Below are positions 9,769 to 15,885 of a stretch of 64,000 nucleotides of DNA, piece after piece. Source of the stretch: Woeseia oceani (lineage in GTDB: Bacteria; Pseudomonadota; Gammaproteobacteria; Steroidobacterales; Woeseiaceae); NCBI RefSeq assembly GCF_001677435.1, contig NZ_CP016268.1:1167001-1231000 (forward strand), read 5' to 3'. A program made the position numbers and the translations under genes. The notes beneath the pieces are model-generated. The model was not told the DNA's origin, searched no databases, and saw only the letters and a list, made by a program, of their open reading frames with translations. How positions within the stretch are numbered: the first letter of the stretch is position 1; each line of letters begins with the position of its first letter.

Positions 9769-9910
9769 CGCAATTTCTTCATCCGTTTTATACGCAACAT
9801 ATCAAACCGCACCTGTAAGCTAATCAAAAACTTGCACATCCTCTCCACCCGACAAATTGAGTTTTTTATGCATTTACACATCGCATTTTTGCTCACTACT
9901 TATAGTTAGG
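9769..9910 (+). other. Probable attI region and first cassette junction
   Basis: This is the stretch between the intI start and the first cassette gene. It is A/T-rich and ends in the recombination core GTTAGG at 9905-9910, immediately before the first cassette ORF. attI sites are not conserved in sequence, so the call rests on position between intI and an array of attC-bounded genes. The cassette promoter Pc should also lie here or inside intI; I could not identify a convincing one. Confidence 0.6.
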
Positions 9911-9917
9911 TAGCAGG

Positions 9918-10373
9918 ATGAATCTTCGCGTTGCATGGAAGTCGATCCCGGCCATTTGTGTGTTGGTAGCAAGTTGTGTCTCTGTTCAAGAGGCAAATGT
10001 GCCCACTGACACAGATGCAGCTATTGAATCAATCGAAATTGGAGATACGCTTCCGGGGCCAGAGGGGAAAGAATCAGAGACCTTTGAATCGGATAAACCT
10101 AAGCTCTGCAAATTGTCTCGAACTGACATTGAAAAATTGCGAATTGCAGCCAAGGATTATCTCCTGGAAAACTGGCCGGTCCTCGATTCGCACTGCGAGA
10201 GAATCTCAAACAAGGTAGTCTTCTCGAAGTACCACGGGTGTATGATTCTCGGCGGCCCAGTAAAGAACCCATCTTGTGAAGCTCCGTCTCATTTGGGCTA
10301 TGCAATTTCATTCGAACTTGAAACTCTGGAACCAACACGAATCGGATGGATGACTGAGAGAAACGGCGAATGA
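9918..10373 (+). CDS. Integron cassette 1: hypothetical lipoprotein
   Basis: A 151-residue protein with a signal peptide and a clear lipobox (LVASC, Cys at about residue 20), so it should be exported and lipidated. The mature part is acidic and Cys-containing (CKLSRTD, DSHCERISNK, HGCMILGG), with a domain near residues 65-145 that I do not recognise. The ATG is 8 nt after the attI-side core and an AGG precedes it directly. Codon use is more A/T-rich than the host genes, as expected for a mobile cassette. It is followed 16 bp later by a full attC. Confidence 0.75.
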   Translation: MNLRVAWKSIPAICVLVASCVSVQEANVPTDTDAAIESIEIGDTLPGPEGKESETFESDKPKLCKLSRTDIEKLRIAAKDYLLENWPVLDSHCERISNKVVFSKYHGCMILGGPVKNPSCEAPSHLGYAISFELETLEPTRIGWMTERNGE

Positions 10374-10389
10374 GCATTCCACGACTGCT

Positions 10390-10486
10390 TCCTAACATTG
10401 CGCTGCACCCGTCACTTGACCCAGCCCGCCTTGCGCTGCCGCTCCAGTCGACCTGCGTCAAGTGCGTGTGAGCTTAGACGTTAGGC
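10390..10486 (+). other. attC site 1 (97 bp)
   Basis: Core R'' TCCTAAC at 10390-10396 and R' GTTAGGC at 10480-10486 bound an imperfect palindrome containing two copies of TGCGCTGC, 33 bp apart. Cleavage is expected between G10480 and T10481. It is the reference copy of the attC family in this window. Confidence 0.9.
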
Positions 10487-10493
10487 GTCATTC

Positions 10494-10958
10494 GTGGACG
10501 GCGCGAAACTCGCAAAGATTGTCATTGAACAGGCACAGGAGGATGGGACTGTAGACGTAGAGACTCCGTGGGCCGAGCATCTTGGTGGGAATCGGTATCT
10601 CCTTCGGAACCTGCCTTTCTATGCTTACGGCGTATCCTTTGAGGACATTCTTAGGTGTGAACCAAAGTACGAAGACGATACGCGTCCATACTTAATTGAA
10701 GTCCTAGAGAAGTCCGGAAACAGTACTCTTCGAATCATCCTGGACGAATCGCACAATACTTCGACGCGGTCACAAGCGATTCTCGATCAGCTTCAAGACA
10801 TGGATTGCGGCTGGGAAGGAGCCACGTCGACATTCATCGTCATAAACGTGCAACCACAGTGCGACTTCGCCGCAGTCTGTGATTATCTAACTGAGCAAGA
10901 GGTAAGATGGGAGCATGTCGATCCGACGTACGAAGAGCTCTACGGCAGTGACGCCTAA
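10494..10958 (+). CDS. Integron cassette 2: DUF4265-like protein
   Basis: A 154-residue cytoplasmic protein matching the DUF4265 pattern as I remember it: VETPWAEHLGGNRYLLRNLPFYAYGVS followed by an FDSG-like VLEKSGNSTLRI stretch. The function of that family is unknown. The start is a GTG 8 nt after the attC core, with no clear ribosome binding site, as is common in cassettes. Its TAA stop lies inside the next attC core (GCCTAAC), so the recombination site supplies the stop codon. Confidence 0.75.
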   Translation: MDGAKLAKIVIEQAQEDGTVDVETPWAEHLGGNRYLLRNLPFYAYGVSFEDILRCEPKYEDDTRPYLIEVLEKSGNSTLRIILDESHNTSTRSQAILDQLQDMDCGWEGATSTFIVINVQPQCDFAAVCDYLTEQEVRWEHVDPTYEELYGSDA

Positions 10959-10965
10959 CAATGCG
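10953..10965 (+). other. attC site 2, left part (split by IS)
   Basis: R'' core GCCTAAC plus AATGCG, the start of an attC. The remainder resumes at 12340 on the other side of the IS1111-type element. Confidence 0.8.
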
Positions 10966-10979
10966 TCTATGGACTCCTC

Positions 10980-11203
10980 TGTCAACTGTTAACGCCTATC
11001 GGACAAGAATACGGCTGCAATCGTCTATTCGGCCTCGAAGTTGGCGAGCTTGCCGCCGGGCCATCATGAGAACCGCACTGCCCGGACCAGTCACTGCAAT
11101 GTGCTCGAGGCACGGCATTGTTATCGGCCTTACAGGCAGTACGGAGTACCGTATTGTTCATGAACGCGTGAGCGTGTCGCAGCCTCGGGTAGGAAAAGCA
11201 AGG
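10980..11203 (-). ncRNA. Candidate bridge/seek RNA region of the IS1111 element
   Basis: This 224-bp non-coding stretch lies between the transposase stop codon and the downstream inverted repeat. In IS1111-group elements a guide RNA (bridge or seekRNA) that specifies donor and target is encoded downstream of the transposase. Position and size fit, but I did not fold it or identify the guide loops, so the boundaries are those of the non-coding region only. Confidence 0.45.
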
Positions 11204-12244
11204 TTATTGGGTGAAGCGTAGAGCGTCGTCGCCGTTGAAGGGTTTGCGTTGTGTCCAGACGGCCCAGACGATGCGTGCCATCTTGTTGGCGAGTGCTACC
11301 GTGGCCTTGTTGTGACCGACGCGCAACTGGGTAGCGAGAGCCCAGCGTTGCAGCCGGGTAAGCGGTGCACCGCGATTGCTGGCCCTGGCGGCGGCCAGCA
11401 GCGCCGAACGTGCACCGTGTATTAACAGGGTTCGCAGGTAACGATCGCCTTGTTTGCTGATGGCGCCGAGTCGTCGTCGGCGGCCGGTGCTGTGTTCACG
11501 GGGCGTAATACCCAGCCAGGCCGCAAAGGCGCGTCCGCGCCGGAAGGCATGGATATCCGGTACCCGGCCGATCAACGCGGTCGCCGTGACGATACCCACA
11601 CCGCTGATGCCTTCGAGTTGCGCGGCATCGGGCTCCTGACGGCAAAGTGCCGCGAGGTCACGGTCAAGTCGTTTCAGCTGCTCATCGAGGGTCCCGATAT
11701 CATCGATAACTTCGTGGAAGGAGCGTTGCAACGGGTAGGGCAAGGTTTCTGCGGCGAGCCGCAAACAATGGCTGAGCTTGCCTCTGCCGCGGGGCAAGGT
11801 CATGCCGAACTCGGCCAGCAGAGCTTTCGCGCTGTTGATGCGGGCGGTGCGGGCTTTTTGCCACTGGGCACGGATGCGGTGCAGGCTTTGCAGGGCTTGT
11901 TGATGCTCGTTCTTCACCGGAACGGGTTTGAGTTCGCGGTCCTGATCGGCCTGCAGCAAGGCATCGGCATCGGCAGCGTCGGTTTTATTGCGACGCACGT
12001 ACGGCCGTACGTAGCGCGCGTGCAGCAGTTTGACCTGGTGACCATGCTGTAGCGCTACGCGAGCCCAGTAGTGCGCGGTCGAGCAGGCTTCCATCACCAA
12101 CCGGGACGGTGGTGTGGTGGCCAGCAGCCGGGAAAACTGGCGCCGGTTAAGGCGTCGGCGGCCAACGATGCGATGACGGTGATCGGCCAGGGAAACCTGA
12201 AACACGGTTTTTGATAGATCGACAGCAATCGTCGTAAACTCCAT
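11204..12244 (-). CDS. IS110-family (IS1111 group) DEDD transposase
   Basis: The RNA-guided recombinase of the element. The N-terminal RuvC-like DEDD domain (AVDLSKTVFQVSL at residues 5-17; KTDAADADALLQ near 85-100) is followed by a coiled linker and the C-terminal Tnp20 domain with GISGVGIVTATALIG, FAAWLGITP and GDRYLRTLLIHGAR. I start at 12244 because a perfect GGAGGAG site lies 6 nt upstream; the in-frame ATG at 12271 has none. The 346-residue frame is intact. The ribosome binding site is the exact complement of the element's upstream terminal repeat. Confidence 0.93.
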   Translation of the reverse strand: MEFTTIAVDLSKTVFQVSLADHRHRIVGRRRLNRRQFSRLLATTPPSRLVMEACSTAHYWARVALQHGHQVKLLHARYVRPYVRRNKTDAADADALLQADQDRELKPVPVKNEHQQALQSLHRIRAQWQKARTARINSAKALLAEFGMTLPRGRGKLSHCLRLAAETLPYPLQRSFHEVIDDIGTLDEQLKRLDRDLAALCRQEPDAAQLEGISGVGIVTATALIGRVPDIHAFRRGRAFAAWLGITPREHSTGRRRRLGAISKQGDRYLRTLLIHGARSALLAAARASNRGAPLTRLQRWALATQLRVGHNKATVALANKMARIVWAVWTQRKPFNGDDALRFTQ

Positions 12245-12339
12245 GACGGACTCCTCCTGAGTAAGGAACATTCATGATTTCACACCCGAATGTTGGCACA
12301 TCGCGATGCCGGGAATACCGGGAGGAGTCCATCTCATCA

Positions 12340-12390
12340 CTGCCGCTCCAGGCGGTCTGAGTCAAGTGCGGGTGAGCTTAGACGTTAGGC
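12340..12390 (+). other. attC site 2, right part (split by IS)
   Basis: Runs from CTGCCGCTCC to the R' core GTTAGGC at 12384-12390. Joined to 10953-10965 it makes a 64-bp attC, exactly 33 bp shorter than the others. 33 bp is the spacing of the TGCGCTGC direct repeats in the long form. Confidence 0.85.
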
Positions 12391-12562
12391 TGCAACGGAA
12401 GCAGTGTCGTGTCCGAGTTTCTTCTATGTACCCGAGAGCGGACGTTCGCTTGGATTAGGTCCGACCGGCTGCTACTGACCCGTTGCGGTCGTTTGCGAAT
12501 TGCGGATATTTCGTTGCCTCGGTTCACCAGACTTCATACATCGTACGATTGGGGATCGACAA

Positions 12563-13276
12563 TTGAAAACGATAACTCTCGCGGCGCTAACCGCCATTGG
12601 CGTCTTCATCGCCGCCTGTAACTATAAGTACATGGAAACGCAAGACATAGAGATCACGCATTACGCGGACGACGAACGGAACACCAAATTAGCTGAGGAT
12701 CTGATGTACTACGACCCTCGCTTTTTGGCGCATCAGATTTTGGCGCTTAATGAAGAAACCTCTCATGGAATTCAGCTCGGATATTTCGTTAGGTCATCCG
12801 ATAACAAACCCAGCTATCGGATCACATATAATCGCTCAGTCGATGCTGTCTCTGAGAATCTCGAAGACCTCAAGAGCCAGTTTGAGGCTTACATACCACA
12901 GCTTGCAGCGAAACATGCGTCAAAAGAGTCGCTGTTTCTGGAACTCGAACCAATGGGCATGAAATGGGCGCAGGACTTCTTTTCGCAAGAGGCGGGAACG
13001 ATTTTGGAGAACAGCTCTAAACTGCTCCGAGATTTCGTGACGGTCGCCCAACTCGAAGAATTTCAGCGCGAATTAGAAACCGAATTCGGCTCGCCGACTA
13101 AATTTGAATTTACACGAGCGCAATTCTATGAGGAGCACGCTGACGTTCCAGATTCCATATCGCTGTTCTACGAAACGGAGATGTCCGACAATAGTGTGCT
13201 CATGTTCAGGGTAAGTCTCCACGAGACAGAACAGGAATGGCGGGCGCTAGGATTCAGATTTGACAAGATCCGATAA
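12563..13276 (+). CDS. Integron cassette 3: hypothetical lipoprotein
   Basis: A 237-residue protein with a signal peptide and lipobox (FIAAC, Cys at about residue 19). I choose the TTG at 12563, which has GGGGAT about 7 nt upstream and gives a clean signal peptide; the frame stays open further upstream to 12500 but would bury the signal. The mature part is acidic, rich in Glu and aromatic residues, and predicted soluble. I do not recognise a domain. A/T-rich codon use fits the cassette origin. About 170 bp of leader separates it from the preceding attC core. Confidence 0.72.
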   Translation: MKTITLAALTAIGVFIAACNYKYMETQDIEITHYADDERNTKLAEDLMYYDPRFLAHQILALNEETSHGIQLGYFVRSSDNKPSYRITYNRSVDAVSENLEDLKSQFEAYIPQLAAKHASKESLFLELEPMGMKWAQDFFSQEAGTILENSSKLLRDFVTVAQLEEFQRELETEFGSPTKFEFTRAQFYEEHADVPDSISLFYETEMSDNSVLMFRVSLHETEQEWRALGFRFDKIR

Positions 13277-13341
13277 GCGAATAAGTACGATTGACCAGTC
13301 CGCTAATGGCCGAAAGGAGACATCGAATTGGGTTCGCATTT

Positions 13342-13382
13342 TGCTTAACGAACGTTCGCTTCGTGGGAAACATCCGTTAGAT
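13342..13382 (+). other. Possible short attC-like element
   Basis: GCTTAAC at 13342-13348 and GTTAGAT at 13376-13382 look like R''/R' cores enclosing a small palindrome (GAACGTTC). It is only 41 bp, below the usual attC minimum, and no ORF lies between it and the next attC. It may be a decayed site or chance. Confidence 0.25.
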
Positions 13383-13397
13383 GCGCCTCACTGTGCA

Positions 13398-13494
13398 GCT
13401 TAATTGTACGCTGCACCCGTCAATTGACCGAGCCCGCCTTGCGCCGCCGCTCAAGGCGACCTGCGTCAAGTGCGACTGAGCTTAGTCGTTTGGA
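13398..13494 (+). other. attC site 3 (97 bp, degenerate cores)
   Basis: Same length and body as attC site 1, but with decayed cores: GCTTAAT at 13398-13404 and GTTTGGA at 13488-13494. Probably poorly recombinogenic on the R'' side. Confidence 0.85.
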
Positions 13495-13511
13495 ATCAGG
13501 GGAGATTTGCA

Positions 13512-14210
13512 GTGATTCGAATAATTACCGTGTTTTTTGTTCTGCTCGTGATGGCGGGATGTGGCACGCCCATTTCCACCGGTGTCCGACCAGCCGAATA
13601 CTACAGTGCGGATATTGCTGAGCCGTCCGTTGGTTCGTTGTTTTCTGCCGACGCAGCCGTTCTGTCAGACGAGGCGATTGGTCGCATTTTGGAGTTTGAC
13701 TACTCGCCACCGAAGCTTGGCCGGATCGCATTGATACCATTCGGTCGGGAGGTGTGGTCGGGGTGGTCCGAAGAATTGTCGGTGGCCTCGGACCAAATGC
13801 GAGCGGAAGTTTTGGAAAGACTCAAATCGTCACCCCGCGTATACGATGTGTCGTACTTGCCCTCGATTTTGATACCTGAACAAAAGTCAGTACCGCATTT
13901 GCGAGAAGCAGCGGCGAGGTATCAAGCTGATCTTTTGCTCGTCTATCGAAGCTACTGTCGAAACTTTGAGCGGTATCGATTTTTCGCGGCGAACCGATCC
14001 AAAGCATATTGCGGAGTTGAGGCCGTGCTTCTGGATACGAGGACCGGTTTGGTACCGTTCACATCAGTAGTTCTTAAGACATTTGAATCGCAACAGAGCG
14101 GCACCGATGTCAACTTTCGGGAAACTGTGCTGAAAGCGCAGCTACAGGCAACGACTGACGCTCTTGCTGGAGTGGTGGCGGAGATTGTTGGATTTCTGGG
14201 TAGGCATTGA
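13512..14210 (+). CDS. Integron cassette 4: hypothetical lipoprotein
   Basis: A 232-residue lipoprotein with the signal segment IRIITVFFVLLVMAGC and a lipobox Cys at residue 18. The GTG at 13512 is preceded by GGGGAGA at 13499-13505 and is preferred over the upstream frame that overlaps the attC. The mature domain includes LGRIALIPFGRE, YDVSYLPSIL, YQADLLLVYRSYC and TRTGLVPFTSVV. This alternating pattern resembles outer-membrane-associated lipoproteins that sum up stress or copy-number-type motifs, but I cannot name a family. Flanked by attC sites 3 and 4. Confidence 0.75.
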   Translation: MIRIITVFFVLLVMAGCGTPISTGVRPAEYYSADIAEPSVGSLFSADAAVLSDEAIGRILEFDYSPPKLGRIALIPFGREVWSGWSEELSVASDQMRAEVLERLKSSPRVYDVSYLPSILIPEQKSVPHLREAAARYQADLLLVYRSYCRNFERYRFFAANRSKAYCGVEAVLLDTRTGLVPFTSVVLKTFESQQSGTDVNFRETVLKAQLQATTDALAGVVAEIVGFLGRH

Positions 14211-14219
14211 TGAGTTGAT

Positions 14220-14316
14220 GCCTAAAAATGCGCTGCACCCGTCACTTGTCCCGGCCCACCTTGCGCTGCCGCTCCAGTCAATCCTCGTCACGCACGGGTG
14301 GGCTCAGTCGTTAGGC
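14220..14316 (+). other. attC site 4 (97 bp)
   Basis: R''-like GCCTAAA at 14220-14226 and R' GTTAGGC at 14310-14316, with the same central TGCGCTGC repeats as site 1. It begins 9 bp after the stop of the preceding cassette gene. Confidence 0.88.
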
Positions 14317-14328
14317 AGCGCATTTGGC

Positions 14329-14442
14329 ATGTCGCGGACCGAGGGTTCTCGCAGCAATTGGAACTATCATTGGAGCAAGCACGTTACTGTTGATGGTTGG
14401 CGGGACAATAGCGACTCGATGGTTTGGAAGCGGAATACGTAA
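14329..14442 (+). CDS. Integron cassette 5: possible 37-residue peptide
   Basis: A short ATG-TAA frame directly after attC site 4, rich in Trp, Ser, Asn and charged residues (four Trp in 37). There is no recognisable ribosome binding site and no known family. It is the only frame of note in the 200-bp stretch up to the next core, so the cassette either encodes this peptide or is ORF-less. Confidence 0.3.
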   Translation: MSRTEGSRSNWNYHWSKHVTVDGWRDNSDSMVWKRNT

Positions 14443-14444
14443 AG

Positions 14445-14525
14445 GAAATAACGCCAGTGAATAGCGTTTCAGCGAAAAGGCAACGGCCGCGGTTGGCCGT
14501 AAACTATACTCACGGCCCGTTAGCT
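14445..14525 (+). other. Possible divergent attC / cassette boundary
   Basis: TAACGCC..GTG near 14449 is complementary in outline to CAC..GGCCCGTTA near 14512-14522, and a 6-bp perfect hairpin (ACGGCC/GGCCGT) lies between. It ends in GTTAGCT at 14519, one base before the next start codon. The cores deviate from RYYYAAC/GTTRRRY, and a promoter-like TATACT overlaps the site, so this may be the end of the array rather than a real attC. Confidence 0.3.
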
Positions 14526-14526
14526 C

Positions 14527-14895
14527 ATGGACTCTATGCAAATATTTGACGGAATCATCGCCGATCGCGGTTCAAAGTATTCGGTGTCAGGCGGTCCATG
14601 TGACTCTCCAGAAGAGGCGAGAATCTTTGTTAAGACTCTCTGCCGTAAAAAGAAGTTTGCGAGAGCGACCCACAATACCTGGGCATTCGTGGGAAGTTCA
14701 GGCCCGGTCAAAAATGATGACGGTGAAGCCAGTGCCGGCATGTTGATTGCTGGAATGCTGGAAAGGGAGGGGCTTCGAAACCATATCGTCGTGGTTACTC
14801 GCTGGTACGGCGGGAAGCATCTTGGTGGAGACCGGTTCAGGCACGTCCAGAACGCCGTGCGCTACTATCTTGATAATCGTTTGAAAAGTGATTGA
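14527..14895 (+). CDS. IMPACT/YigZ-like (UPF0029) family protein
   Basis: A 122-residue single-domain protein with the IMPACT signatures RGSKYSVSGGP, FARATHNTWAF, DDGEASAGMLIAGMLE and VVVTRWYGGKHLGGDRF. Eukaryotic IMPACT regulates Gcn2; bacterial YigZ proteins are of unknown function, possibly RNA- or ribosome-related. It lacks the C-terminal domain of E. coli YigZ and looks closer to the short form. Start is ATG 14527 or 14539. Its ATG follows directly on a GTTAGCT core, so it could be the last cassette of array 1; no attC follows it, so a chromosomal gene is equally possible. Confidence 0.87.
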   Translation: MDSMQIFDGIIADRGSKYSVSGGPCDSPEEARIFVKTLCRKKKFARATHNTWAFVGSSGPVKNDDGEASAGMLIAGMLEREGLRNHIVVVTRWYGGKHLGGDRFRHVQNAVRYYLDNRLKSD

Positions 14896-15063
14896 TGACG
14901 TTCGGAGTTCCGCGATGAGCATTGGAATAACTGCCGCTCAATTGCCTTGAGATTTCCAGAACTGACGAATATTGAATTCAGGGAGTGAGCGACCGCTATT
15001 GACCCCCGGGTTTCCCGTGGTTCAGTGATTAGTCAGGGTCACTTCACTGCCCCCTTGATTTGA

Positions 15064-15711
15064 CTATCGCGGCGGGTCGACGCGATCCGGCGAGGAGCCG
15101 TTCAGGCGGTACCAGCCCGCAACGCTGTAGCGGTCGCGTCGCGCCGGCTTCACCTCGTGGGGAATTTCCTCGGACAGGAACAGGGCCACAGTGCCTTGCG
15201 TTGGAAGTACCGTTATCGTCCCCTGGTCGGTGTACAGGATCAACTCGCCGCCGTCGCCATCTTTCCAGTCCGCGTTAAGGTAACAAACGAGGGAGACCAT
15301 CCGGTTGGCTTCACCGCGGAAAGCATCGACGTGGGTACGATAGAAATCGCCCGGGCGGTAATGCGCCAGGTGACTTTCAAACGAGAACAAGCCCATGAAC
15401 GACCTGCGGTTGAGATGAACTCGCAGCGACTCCGACCAGTCGCGCCAGGGCGCGAGGGCCGGGTGACGCTCATCCAGCCAGTGGACTCGGTTGCGCCGGA
15501 CGAAGGGGTTACGCTGTTGTTCGGGCCCCCTGCCGACGGCGGCTGCGTGGTAGCCGTCGGCGCCCAGCCGGGCCGCATAATCGACGAGCGCCTGCGTGAC
15601 GTCCCGCGGTAGACCGTCAGGCAGCACGACAAAACCGTATTGCTCGAGGCCGCTGCTCAGGGTTTCGAGAGAGGGCGGCGGAGCGGGCGGGAGAACGAAG
15701 ACTGCGTCCAA
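15064..15711 (-). CDS. 2-oxoglutarate/Fe(II) oxygenase, SM-20/EGL-9-like
   Basis: This 215-residue protein has the prolyl-hydroxylase-type double-stranded beta-helix fold. Fe(II) ligands: His and Asp in THVDAF (near 127-129) and His in IPHEV (near 184). The 2OG-binding Arg is in RYSVAGWYR. The NADWKDGDGGELILY strand is typical of SM-20-like proteins. It probably hydroxylates a protein, perhaps a translation factor as for the Pseudomonas homologue acting on EF-Tu, but that is inference. It is transcribed alone, opposite to its neighbours. Confidence 0.88.
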   Translation of the reverse strand: MDAVFVLPPAPPPSLETLSSGLEQYGFVVLPDGLPRDVTQALVDYAARLGADGYHAAAVGRGPEQQRNPFVRRNRVHWLDERHPALAPWRDWSESLRVHLNRRSFMGLFSFESHLAHYRPGDFYRTHVDAFRGEANRMVSLVCYLNADWKDGDGGELILYTDQGTITVLPTQGTVALFLSEEIPHEVKPARRDRYSVAGWYRLNGSSPDRVDPPR

Positions 15712-15885
15712 GAGGGCTCAATAAAGCGGCGATGCGCTACTCTACGCTGAAGCCCGCAACCTGCCAATAACAATCGATAACTGGCTGCCGCCGCGGCGAA
15801 CGTCAGACACTTCTATTTTCGACAGCGTATGCAAATCGTGTCACGATTTGAGGCTGATATTCGCCATTTTCGGAGATAGTCCTTG

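Larger units (their letters stand above)
10966..12339 (-). mobile_element. IS1111/IS110-family insertion sequence inside an attC
   Basis: Sub-terminal inverted repeats ATGGACTCCTC (10969-10979) and GAGGAGTCCAT (12322-12332) bound a single DEDD transposase gene on the minus strand. With 3 bp beyond the downstream repeat and 7 bp beyond the upstream one, the arrangement I recall for IS1111 elements, the element is 1374 bp. Removing it fuses GCCTAACAATGCG to CTGCCGCTCC and regenerates a complete 64-bp attC. There is no target duplication, as usual for this family. A subgroup known as IS1111-attC specifically targets integron attC sites, and this copy fits that behaviour. Confidence 0.87.

Noticed and set aside
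10390-14316. CRISPR-like repeat array
   Set aside because: The repeats are 97 bp, separated by gene-sized units and bounded by TAAC/GTTA cores, so they are attC sites. No short spacers or cas genes are present.
14516-14532. tRNA-like start (CCCGTTAGCTCATGG)
   Set aside because: It resembles a tRNA 5' end and D-arm, but no anticodon arm, T-loop or acceptor partner follows, and the bases run into the IMPACT-family coding sequence.
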